A stretch of DNA of 64,000 nucleotides from Toxoplasma gondii ME49. Lineage: Eukaryota > Apicomplexa > Conoidasida > Eucoccidiorida > Sarcocystidae. The notes beneath the pieces were generated by a model. The model was not told the DNA's origin and made no database searches. It saw nothing but the letters and a program-made list of their open reading frames with translations. Within the stretch, counting starts at the first letter, position 1; each line of letters begins with the position of its first letter. This document shows, piece by piece, positions 29,701 through 39,194 of this stretch. The DNA lies in contig NC_031476.1 in the NCBI RefSeq assembly GCF_000006565.2, positions 2,008,458 through 2,072,457 of the forward strand, given 5' to 3'. Made by a program: the position numbers and the translations under genes.

Positions 29701-32700
29701 CAAAAAAACGGCGATACGTCGAACGGCCTTCCGAGTCTACTGAGGAGGCCGCGAAGCCCGAGCTGTCTCCTTTCTCGCCTTCGCACGTTCTGGACGCCTC
29801 TCGGAGCTCGCCAGAAGACGCGGAAGAAGCGTCGAGACAGTCTCTGCGAGTGAACTGGAGGAGAACAGGGAGCTTCCAGGACCGCGAGAAATCCAGCACA
29901 GTCGTCTCCTTCACGTACGCGAGAACATGGTCATTAATCAACAGCCACCTGGTTCCCTTTGAACTATGTTTCCTCCTCTCCGACCAAGCAGCTGTGCAGC
30001 GCTCCTCTTCTCTTTCCTCCTCCTTGCCCTCTTTTCTCGCCTTGTCGTTATCGCCTCCACGGTTCAGAGAGAGACGACCTGCCCCACAGCTTGAAGTTTT
30101 TTCCAGCACCACTCTCTCTTCTCCTCCGCTCGCATCCAAATCTCCTTCTTCGCCTTCTCCCCACTGTGAGATCTTCGCGTCCACTGCTCTTCCCGCCTCT
30201 GTGCGTCCTGCTTGCGACCTCTCGCCTCTCGCGTGGGCTGTACAGACACCTGACATGCCCAGAGATACCTTCGACAACGAAGAGGAAGAAGAAGAATCCC
30301 CGCGTGTCTCGTCGAACTCGTCAGGTCCGCCACTGGGGGAAACATCATGCGTTTCCAGGTACGACTCCGGCACCCTGTTCCAGAAAACAGAAAGAAGAAA
30401 AGGAGAACACAGGTCGAGCGTCTAGTGTAGATACACCACGTGGAAACGACGTTGATACAGCATGGAAACTCGTAATTCCATGTGAAGCGTAGAGAATCCA
30501 TAGACACTTTCTGCGGCGTGTGTCCAGATAAAATTCTCACGAGTCCCTTTCAACATGTCTGACTTGCTTTGCCTCTGTATGTTTCTCACCGTCACTGGCA
30601 CAGAAACCCAGGACAAGTTTCATGTTCACCTCTCTTGTCTTCTTCACAAGTTCGCGTTTTTGTTTGCGTCACGAAAGTTTGGAACGCGCCTGTTCTTTTT
30701 TCTCTTCGCAAACACCCTTCTCTTCTTCTGTGCACCGGCCGCCGTGTCTGCTGTATCCCTCGCTCTTCTCTCTTCTCTCTTCACTCGGGCGCGAGAACGC
30801 GAGCGTCCGTGCTTCTGTTGCCCTCACTCTCTCAGTCTTTTTGGCTGTCCTTCCCTTCTCTCTTAACGTTCGGATTTTGTTGACAGTCCACTCTCTCTAC
30901 TTCCCCGTCCCCGTCACTCCCAGTCGCATGCTTGCTGGAGCGGTGTCTCCGGACTCTGCGAGGACGCGCAGCTCGCCACTTTCCTTTTCGCCTGCTGACC
31001 TCACGAAGAGAAGCAGTCGTTCTTCCTCGGCCTCCCTCGGGTCTGCCGGACGCGAATTTCCTTTTGCCTGGCCGCCTGTGACTTCTCTCGCTTCCTCGCT
31101 GCTCGCTGCCGCCTGGCGTCCACGAGTTCTGCAACTTGCGTGCGACCCAGACAACCTCTCTTCACTTCTTCTCGCGTTCGACTGCTCTCCTGTAGAACTC
31201 GAGAGACACGCGTGCGACGCAGAGACTCCCGGAGAAGAGAGGAAGAGAGGCGCTGACAGCGGCGCCCCAGACGGAAGCAGCGGCGAGGACGCAGACCGAG
31301 AAGAAGAAAACGCAGAGGAAGAGGAGGAACGACGCACTGACGCAGCAGAGGACCAGGCAACCGCAAACGAAAACGGAGACGGGAGAGAAGGCTGAGACGT
31401 GGAAGAGGGAGTCGTAGAAAAAGAAAAGGAAGGAGAAAGCGGCAAAGAAGAAGAAGAGAGAGCGAAAGAAGAAGACACGCTTGAGGTGACCAAAGGTGGA
31501 GGAGAGAGCGCCTCTCGAGTGTGAGAGACAGAGTCGAGAGGAAGACAGCCTGGACCAAGGGAGACGGACTTTCGTCGAGGAGGCGACGACGCGAAGGAAT
31601 GTGGAGAGCGAACGCAGAATAAAACAGCTGAGAGAACATAGTGGACTGCTCCAGGGAAACGCTCCTGTCGCACTCGAGGGAGTGTCTGAAGACCCGCACA
31701 AAGTTGGACGCAAATCCACGAAAACACGATTTCCTCGAGTCAGTCTTTTCCCTCCTTCTCTTTGGACCGCCCACTGTATATGCGCATGCGTGCGCAGTGT
31801 ACATACACCCTCCCTGCATCTGCGTACTTGGACATGCTCTTGCAGTGTACACACGGCGTCACTGAGAGAGATGGCCAACAGAATCAGACAGAGGTTCCTT
31901 TATTCCGACTGAGGCGTTCTACTTCCGACATTCCATACTGTTGCTCGAGACAGCCTGGCGCGACCAGAAGAAGAGAACTGATTTCTCTCTCAGCCTCGAA
32001 ACGAAGACGAGTACCAGCAGGAAACTGGAATCTGACACTTTTCCTTCCTTTCTTCGGCACACTCTTCTTCCAGGCAAAAGTGACTCCTGAGTGGCTCGCG
32101 AACTCACCTCGGTTTCTCCGGCTTCTCCCGACGACTGAAGCTTCACCCAGAACTCTTCGCACAGGAACGCAGGTCGACTGCGCTTCCCTTCTTCTCCTCC
32201 CTCTCGAGCCGCTTCCTCAGGTGTACATACACCTCGCGGCGCCCTTCTTCCTCGGACTCGCGCACGCCAGTGGGCGGCGTCCGCTTCGCTCTCGAGGTTT
32301 GAATCGATGAAAAGCAAGGGTGGATACGCCGACAGAGGGGACTCGTCTTGTTCCTTTTCTTCTCCGTTTCTCGTTTCGCGCCCACCGATGTCTTGTTCTC
32401 GACTTCTCTTCTCTTCTCGGACGCTCCTTTCTTCTCCAGTCACCGTGTCTCTGCTCGAGGCACTGACGGCAGCGGCCTCTTCGCGGAGGCCTCCGTCTGA
32501 GCTTCCTGCGCACGGAACGCTCTCTCTCTGTCGCTTCGTCTCCCTCTTCCTCACGCCGTAGACTCGCAGTGAGTGCTCCAACACCTGCGCAAAGGAAAGC
32601 GACGAAGCAGGTGACCTCGGAGCGTCTCCAGGGTCCGTACTCGAACAAGAGGAAAACGAGGCAGCAGCGGAGGAAGAACAAGAGAGAGAAGAGGATGACG

Positions 32701-33423
32701 AACAGCTTGTTTCCGATATTTCTTTGTGAGGATATCGAAGCGGGAGGAAGAATTCAGAGGCGACGTCGACCTCGTCTCCCCGTTCGGCACTAGATCCCGG
32801 AGTGTCTCGCAGGTGAAAAAGGAAATCGATAGGAGAAGAAAAAGAAGACGCGACTTGAGAGGAACTATCCTTCAGGTCTTCGTGAAGATGTTCGAGAAGG
32901 AGACCGCAGAAGATGCGCGTTCTTCGTGCCAGTGCAGAAAAAGTGCCTACGTGAGGAACATGCAGAGAAACCTCGGAATCGTTTCAGAGAAACAAATTCA
33001 GGTGAGAATCTATGAACAAGGCGCACAAGCTTGAGCTGCACTACATTCAACCGTAACTCTGAATACGCTTCAGCGTTACCTCGTTGCAGACCACGGGAGC
33101 GAACATATTCGCCTACGGAAACCTCTGAACAAGCGACAGTCAGCACAGTCTGCCTCATGTCGGGTGTTTGTACACCCGAACGTTGACGGGAAGGAGAGCA
33201 CTTGCTTGGAAGAGGAAACTCCAGACGCCCGGAATCAAACCGATCTGCTCACCTAGCAGCTTCTCCCCGAGATACGCGGATGCACAGGTACTCTCAAATA
33301 TTTACAAACGCGGCATGAGCGCATGCGCTGGGGGTCTCCGAACTAAGCAAAGAAAACAGTACTTCCAAGCACCTGCCCCAGTCCCTCTCACCCACACAGG
33401 AGCACAGAAACACTATATATATA

Positions 33424-33457
<34 letters not shown>

Positions 33458-35310
33458 CATGCATATATATATATATATATATGAATATGTGTCTACGTAT
33501 GTATGGTTTTATATCGTTGCATGTGGGTGTAGGTATATATAGAATGTACGTGCACGTCCGTAAATACACCTGTGTACGCATATTCAAGTTCACACAGAAG
33601 TACGCAGATGCATATATATATATATATATATAAATACATACACCTGTATGTATCTCTATATATTGATGCATGCGATAGATGCATCTACACCTTTGAGTCA
33701 TGAACTACGAAGACGGTAGGAGACGTTTGCTTGTGGCTTAGAATGAATCCGCGGCTCGGCCGGACGTGCGGCAACTTGAAAACTCGAATCGTCTTTGTCT
33801 CGCCTCGACTGTTCGCTGTTTCTCCTCACCTCGAGCAACTTCGTTTCCATCAGAAGGGAAACAAGAGTGGAAGACGCGCGCGCGTCGCATGCGAGGCAAG
33901 TCTCTCAAAAGCCGCTGGAGATTCGTGCTTTGACAAACGCGTCGGAAAGGATCTTCTTCCTTCCTGGGCGACAGAGGAACGCAGAAACCTTGACAAGTTC
34001 TCACACGTTCCGAGAACAGAAGAAGACTGCTCTCGCCGTCGTTTCCACCTGCCAGCTTTCAGTGGCGCTTCCACCGACCTCAGCGCCTCAGAAAAACATG
34101 AACGGCGAGAGAACTGACCTATGGCGAGGCCGAGAAGCGGGCAAGCGAAAAAGAGAGACAGAGCGACCGACGCAGAGGCATTCACAGTCTTCTCTGGTTG
34201 GAGGCGTTCCACGGCCTGAGGCTCAGTTCTGTGTGCGTTTCAGGACCGTCACCTTCGCGACTTGAGACTCTCTGGAGTACGGAGGTCATCCGCGGCTGCT
34301 ACGAACGACTTCTGCCGAGCCTCATGTGAACCTCACTGCGCGGAAGGGTGAAGAGGAAGAAGAGGAGACGAAAGAGAGAAGAAGCGCGACACACGGACAT
34401 GCAGAGGCCATGGGCGCCACAAGACGAGAAGAGAAAGCTTAGGGAAAGAAAAGGCGACGAACACAGACTGAGGAACGCCACAGAGGCACAACGTAGGAGG
34501 AGAAGAACTCGCAGCGATCGCACAGACGCAACATGACAGAGAGCTCCATGTAGGTGCGGATCTGCAAAGAAGGATGCCGAAAGGCAAGAGACGACGGCAG
34601 AGTCCTCTAAAGTTCTAAAAACGGGAGAAGACAGTGTGTCTCGTACCGAGCCAGGTCGAGCATGTGAAGAAGAAAGCCGAGCTCGCATGCAACGCACGCA
34701 TGGCGATCGCACTGAACAGAGCGCAGACAGCGTGGGGTCGGAACAATATTCTCTCTTCTCCACAGTCAATCAGAAAACAAACATAAGATTGATTCTCCTA
34801 CTCGTCCGTTCTCTTTCATATATCTTCCTCTGTTGTTCTCCTCACTCTTCTCCCGCTTTTTCCCCATCCCTCCCCCACTTACTTCCCTCCCTCTCCTTCC
34901 GTCTGCTCTCTCGCTTGTTCTCTCTCCTTCCGTCCGCTCTCTCTCCTGTTCTCTCTCCTTCCATCTGCTCTCTCTCCTGTTCTCTCTCTCTGCGTCTGCG
35001 TCGCACTCACCTGGTGTCTGGCGAGCACGCCTTTCAAGAGGGGGGCGAAGAAGACGGCTTGGGCGACTGCGTGGACGAAGTCGCGTTCGGTTTTTCCGGA
35101 TTTCTCGATTCCTGCAAAGGCCGTCGGATTGAGCAGCCGCGGCAGGTGGGCCTCTCGGATCTCTCGCGCCCACGCTCGGCTCTCAGGCGGCCATACCGGG
35201 AAATTCATGAAGCGCCAAGGAATCGCCTGCCTCTCTCGTTTCTGCCCTGCTCTCCCCGCAACTCGCAAAGACGGAGAGGTTGAAGAAGCATCCGGTGCAT
35301 GCGCACGCAT
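25121..35310 (-). CDS. PAN2: PAN2 poly(A) ribonuclease (PAN2-PAN3 deadenylase catalytic subunit)
   Basis: 3'-5' exonuclease trimming mRNA poly(A) tails in the cytoplasm. Phase-consistent exons: 35011-35246 (5' end open), 34524-34561, 33830-33963, 33080-33124, 32108-32946, 30901-31685, 29434-30374, 28290-29073, 27594-27689, 26777-26887, 26182-26391, 25121-25448. The first six cover the inactive ubiquitin-hydrolase-like domain: NPTAFAG replaces the active-site Cys box, and YPPLLFIDSN and WLLINDHVLAY follow. The DEDDh nuclease follows with all acidic residues present: LDAEFV (28290 exon), GHGLSQDF and THDSVEDAR (26182 exon). FSGLRPGDLD and VPFIDHYV are strong PAN2 signatures. Ser/Glu-rich insertions enlarge it relative to the roughly 1,200-aa human protein. 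No N-terminal WD40 domain is visible. Intron 26778-neighbour 26888-27593 has a GC donor. The 5' end is unsettled: an ATG at 35310 in an open frame gives about 1,536 aa, or the serine-rich frame at 36101-39194 is spliced in (about 2,546 aa). The 45- and 38-nt exons are the least certain. Confidence 0.85.
26577..26752. repeat. TA/TATG microsatellite
   Basis: Two (TA)n tracts with flanking tatg units, in a PAN2 intron. Confidence 0.9.
26888..27593 (-). other. GC-AG intron within PAN2
   Basis: The exon ending at 27594 finishes ACAAG followed by gcaagc, the classic GC-donor consensus; no GT donor in the right frame lies before the stop. The acceptor ccctcag precedes exon 26777-26887. Joining them gives DYLTR followed by FSGLRPGDLD, matching the conserved PAN2 order, and the phase closes (AG plus A). 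Confidence 0.75.
27916..27929. repeat. Perfect palindrome GGTGTACGTACACC
   Basis: Identical 14-bp inverted repeat to that at 7045, here inside a PAN2 intron. Confidence 0.9.
32220..32233. repeat. Near-palindrome GGTGTACATACACC
   Basis: One mismatch from the perfect palindrome; lies within a coding exon of PAN2. A further copy is at 31797-31810. Confidence 0.85.
33414..33484. repeat. TA and CT microsatellite
   Basis: (TA)n, (TC)n, (TA)n in succession, in a PAN2 intron; another TA tract is at 33605-33665. Confidence 0.9.
34895..34995. repeat. Short CT-rich tandem repeat
   Basis: About three imperfect copies of a roughly 30-bp unit (tgttctctctccttcc core), in the PAN2 intron next to the 35011 exon. 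Confidence 0.75.
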
Positions 35311-36005
35311 AAACAAAGTCGGAGAACACGGGAGAGAACGGGCGAGAGAAGGAGAAAGGGAAGACGAAGCGAGAGAAGAGCAAGCGAGAGAAGAGCAAGC
35401 GAGAGAAGGAGAAGAAGAACAGAGAGAAGGAGAGGAAGGACACGAACAGGAGGAAGCCGCGAGCGGAGGAACGAGGAAAGAAGAAGAAGGCCGATGTCCC
35501 GGTTTCGAAGATCGCGGCGAAAGCTGCGTCTTTCTCACGTGAGGAACGCGAGGCAAGGAACGCGTCTCTTCTGCAAGTGCGCAAGAAAAACGAAAACGCA
35601 ACCGATGAGGAACGACGACCAGTCGACTGCAAATAGGAGAGGAAACGAAACTCGATGCGTGACCATGCCCCACGACGACAACGCTGAAAGGAGACAACCC
35701 TCCGCATCCTTCCCTTTTTTCTCCTTTTTTGAGGCAGATGCTTTCGGCTTTCCTTTCTTCTATTCCTACTGCCCACTTCCTTCTTGGACGCCTCTTCTCT
35801 GTGTTCGTCTTCTCTTTCTTGAAAGCAGGTTTTCGCTTTTAAGGTGTCTTCTTCCAGCCGGACTGGGGGGGGGGGGCGCTTGAAAAGGAGTGAGACTGTG
35901 ACTCTACCAAAGAGCTGGATCACGCTTTTTCCCTGCGTCCGCTCAACCTACGAGAAGGAACAGAGAGTCTGAGACCAGCCTTTCCTCGGCCTCGCTGAGA
36001 CACAC

Positions 36006-39000
36006 CTAAGAAGCGCGAGTGGGTAGATCTCTTTCCTCCATCCCCACAGTCACACGCGAAAATGTCTCTTCAGTTTGGATGCACTGTGAACGTGCCTCAC
36101 TCGTTTCCTCTTCGTCTGCTCCTTCCGACTCTGCGCCCTCTTGCGACCCGTCGCCGTTCGAGATAAGCTCATCGCTGGTCTCGTCTTCCGAAGCCGAAGA
36201 GAGGGAAGAAAGGACAAGGGCAATGTCTTCGTAGAAGCGCAGGCTCCGGACTCCCCAGGCGCCTCGCGTTCCTTCTCTCCCGGCTCGCGGCTGCGGAGAC
36301 CCACCCCCCTTTGCGTGCATAGGCGAAGTCGAGAAGGCATCCTCCAGCGCGGCGAAGGACGACGAAGCCCAAGCAGAACAGGGAGAGAAGGCAGGAGCTG
36401 AAGAAGAGAGAGAAGACGAGAACGACGATGCAGAGAACGAGGAGAATGCGGGAGCTGAAGAAGAGAGAGAAGAAGAGAGCGACGACGCAGACGAAGGAGA
36501 GAACGCGGGAGACGTCGAAGAAAGAGAAGAAGAGAACGATGCCGCAGACGAAGGAGAGAACGCAGGAGACGTCGAAGAAAGAGAAGAAGAGAACGATGCC
36601 GCAGACGAAGGAGAGAACGCGGGAGACGTCGAAGAAAGAGAAGAAGAGAACGATGCCGCAGACGAAGGAGAGAACGCGGGAGACGTCGACGAAAGAGAAG
36701 AAGAGAACGATGCCGCAGACGAAGGAGAGAACGCGGGAGACGTCGAAGAAAGAGAAGAAGAGAACGATGCCGCAGACGAAGGAGAGAACGCGGGAGACGT
36801 CGAAGAAAGAGAAGAAGAGAACGATGCCGCAGACGAAGGAGAGAACGCGGGAGACGTCGAAGAAAGAGAAGACGAGAACGATGCCGCAGACGACGGAGAG
36901 AACGCGGGAGACGTCGAAGAAAGAGAAGAAGAGAACGATGCCGCAGACGAAGGAGAGAACGCGGGAGACGTCGAAGAAAGAGAAGAAGAGAACGACGACG
37001 CAGACGAAGGAGAGAACGCGGGAGACGTCGAAGAAAGAGAAGACGAGAACGACGACGCAGAGAACGGAGAGGGGGACGAGGAAGCTAACGAAGAAGATTG
37101 AGAAAAAGAAGAACAGCGAATTCGAGGCTTTGTGAGAAACAGCGTCTGAGACATAACACCTGTCTCAAAAGACTCAGTGCTTGCATTTTCGAACGAGTCT
37201 CCGTTCAAAGGCGACCGCCGTCCTGCAGACTCCGGAAACGCAACAGTGAGGTCTCCTCGGGGGGTTCGGTCTTGGTTTCTCCTCTGTAGTGACACCCCAG
37301 ACGGGGCGGAGGGAGAAAACGGCGAGGAGTACGGAGAAAACTGAAAGGGCTTCCGCAGCCTCTCCGTCTCCCCTGAGCATGCAATCTCTGCATGCAAAGG
37401 GAACGACGCAGCGGCAGAAACAGAGGCAGAGGCAAGCGAAGCGCCAGAGAGAGGCAGGGAAGCATCTGCGTAGAGGAAGCGAGAAGACGCGGGGTAGAAC
37501 GGCGAAGCGCGAGAGCAGAGCTGCGAGGAAAGCTTCTTGTCCTCTCGATGAGTTTCGCCTGTCGTCTCTGTCGACGCCGTCTCCTCAAAACTCTGCCGCA
37601 AAGCTCCTCTTTGCAGCTCCTCCCAAGAAGGCGCAGAAGCCGAGAGAGCGCGACCCCCCCTCGACGCCCCTGTCCCCCACACCAACGCAGGAGATGCATG
37701 GACCGAGCCTTCGCCGCTCGCTCGAGGAACAGAAAACGCCCTGCCCTCGCTGTGCACGCCGTCGTCCAGTGTATAGACACCCTGTGCGTCAAGATACTCG
37801 ACAGCAGACGTGAACGGCGCAGGCGCCGCAGACGCGGTGGGCGGACGATAAACCGAGAACGGAGAAGAAACCGTCTGAGAGAAAGAAGGCGTTGTCGAAG
37901 GAGAGGGATCGCGTCGACGCACTGGCGCGTCTGTCCGGGTGTGTGAGGGAGACAGGGAGCACGAGGCAGTCCCAGGAGAAGACGCGTAAACGTGGAGGAG
38001 AGTCGGGGCGACGGCTACACGGTTCCCAAAAGACGAGAACGATTGTCCCTCCTCGTTATCGCTTTTCTCATATCCAAACTCCTCAAAAGAAGCGACAGGT
38101 GCCTCCCCTTCCGGCAAGAAGGACTGGTCGCCGTACGGCGTCGGGAAGGACGGACACCAAGCGCAAAAGAACGCGTCAACGTCGCGTGGACCGAGGCGTC
38201 CAGCCTCTTCTGGGGGTTCGCAGAACGCCGACTCTCCACCTTCGTCTTCCGCCCAGGACCTTTGGGCGTCAAGCGAAGAGTAGAGAGCCGCTTGCACTGC
38301 TTCCCCTTGCCCAGAGTCGCGCAGACCAGCGTCCTCTTTCGCTGCGGCCTCTCCGGCGCCGTCAGTCCACGCCACCGCCCCGAAGTCCGGCGACCCCGGC
38401 ACAAAGAACCTGCATTCGGGTGTACATACGCCGTCGAACTCGGAGCCGCCCGGGACTACCTGCGCAGCCGCGTGCGAACTTGCAGGAGGCAGGAAGAACG
38501 GCGAGCCAGTCTGGGACTCGGCGAAAGAAGGTGGAAGGGAGGAGGAGCGGAGGAGGGAGGCGAAGGTCGCAGGCGCCTCGTGTGCATGAGGCGGCAGCTG
38601 CGAGTGCGAGCCGGAGCTCTCCAGCGGTGCCGCGGTGTGCGAGTGGACCGAGAAGAAGGAAAGAGAACTCGCAAACGAAGGCGAGACACCCACTTCTCGA
38701 CATGCGGAATCGAACGCAGAACTCTCTCCGGGAGAGGTCTCAAATGAAGCAGAGACGTGAGGCAGACCGCACGACCTCCCCAACGTCTTCTCTGAGGTGA
38801 GGGGCGATTCTGACAAGCTGCGGTGAAGCCCCGGAGAAGGTCCGCAGCTCTGTCTTCCCGGCGCCTGCCAAGTGCGAGAGAGCAAGCGCCTCGGAGACAG
38901 AGAGGAGAAGAAGCCAGAGGCCAACGAGGCGTCGCCAGGCGAGGCTGCATGCGACACCGCGCACGTAGAGGCGAAGCACGACGCGAAGGAGGGATGAAAC

Positions 39001-39194
39001 GGAGACGCATCTCTCCGCAGCTGGTGCGAACGAGCCTTCCCGCCTTCTTCTCGTTCTCCGGCTCTGCATGCGGCGCCCCTTTGGCTTTCCTCACCACACC
39101 ACACTTCCTTCTGCTCCTCGGAGACAGGCGCAGACGCCTCTGCGCCGCCGCTCTTCTCGCCCCCGCGCCCTTCAGGGGAAATCACGTCACACAT
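36006..39194 (-). CDS. Serine-rich repeat protein, own gene or 5' exon of PAN2
   Basis: Open frame without introns, ending at a stop at 36006 and open beyond 39548. The first in-frame ATG I find is at 39194, giving up to 1,062 aa. Composition is Ser/Ala/Pro/Phe-rich with Glu/Asp patches. Between 36424 and 37080 it encodes about 11-12 copies of a 19-residue unit with core FSSSLSSTSPAFSPSSA. The N-terminal part before 39194 is Lys/Arg-rich. No known domain was recognised and no WD40 repeat is visible. Only about 700 bp separate its stop from the first firm PAN2 exon, which is tight for this genome. A donor at 36101 (ACGA then gtgagg) is in the correct phase to splice to the PAN2 acceptor at 35246, so it may be PAN2's N-terminus. 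An -1 A makes that donor weak, so the link is an inference. Confidence 0.55.
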   Translation of the reverse strand: MCDVISPEGRGGEKSGGAEASAPVSEEQKEVWCGEESQRGAACRAGEREEGGKARSHQLRRDASPFHPSFASCFASTCAVSHAASPGDASLASGFFSSLSPRRLLSRTWQAPGRQSCGPSPGLHRSLSESPLTSEKTLGRSCGLPHVSASFETSPGESSAFDSACREVGVSPSFASSLSFFSVHSHTAAPLESSGSHSQLPPHAHEAPATFASLLRSSSLPPSFAESQTGSPFFLPPASSHAAAQVVPGGSEFDGVCTPECRFFVPGSPDFGAVAWTDGAGEAAAKEDAGLRDSGQGEAVQAALYSSLDAQRSWAEDEGGESAFCEPPEEAGRLGPRDVDAFFCAWCPSFPTPYGDQSFLPEGEAPVASFEEFGYEKSDNEEGQSFSSFGNRVAVAPTLLHVYASSPGTASCSLSPSHTRTDAPVRRRDPSPSTTPSFSQTVSSPFSVYRPPTASAAPAPFTSAVEYLDAQGVYTLDDGVHSEGRAFSVPRASGEGSVHASPALVWGTGASRGGRALSASAPSWEELQRGALRQSFEETASTETTGETHREDKKLSSQLCSRASPFYPASSRFLYADASLPLSGASLASASVSAAASFPLHAEIACSGETERLRKPFQFSPYSSPFSPSAPSGVSLQRRNQDRTPRGDLTVAFPESAGRRSPLNGDSFENASTESFETGVMSQTLFLTKPRIRCSSFSQSSSLASSSPSPFSASSFSSSLSSTSPAFSPSSASSFSSSLSSTSPAFSPSSAASFSSSLSSTSPAFSPSSAASFSSSLSSTSPAFSPSSAASFSSSLSSTSPAFSPSSAASFSSSLSSTSPAFSPSSAASFSSSLSSTSPAFSPSSAASFSSSLSSTSPAFSPSSAASFSSSLSSTSPAFSPSSAASFSSSLSSTSPAFSPSSASSLSSSLSSSAPAFSSFSASSFSSSLSSSAPAFSPCSAWASSSFAALEDAFSTSPMHAKGGGSPQPRAGREGTRGAWGVRSLRFYEDIALVLSSLSSASEDETSDELISNGDGSQEGAESEGADEEETSEARSQCIQTEETFSRVTVGMEERDLPTRAS
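36424..37080. repeat. 57-bp tandem repeat (about 11-12 copies)
   Basis: Perfect to near-perfect 57-bp units start at 36481, 36538, 36595, 36652, 36709, 36766, 36823, 36880, 36937 and 36994. A diverged unit precedes at 36424 and a partial one follows at 37051. The unit length is a multiple of three, so the minus-strand frame stays open with a 19-aa periodicity. The plus strand is purine-rich (GA) and is also open in two frames. Confidence 0.95.

Noticed and set aside
32285..32310. tRNA T-arm-like sequence GGTTTGAATC
   Set aside because: No acceptor stem, D-arm or anticodon arm around it, and it lies in a PAN2 coding exon.
33250..33296. Extra PAN2 exon ending at a gtgagc donor near 33261
   Set aside because: No acceptor gives an in-phase join to the neighbouring exons at 33830 and 33124.
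36428..37135. 235-codon plus-strand Lys/Arg/Glu repeat frame as a gene
   Set aside because: It is generated by the 57-bp repeat; the minus frame is far longer. Kept only as a finding about double-strand openness.
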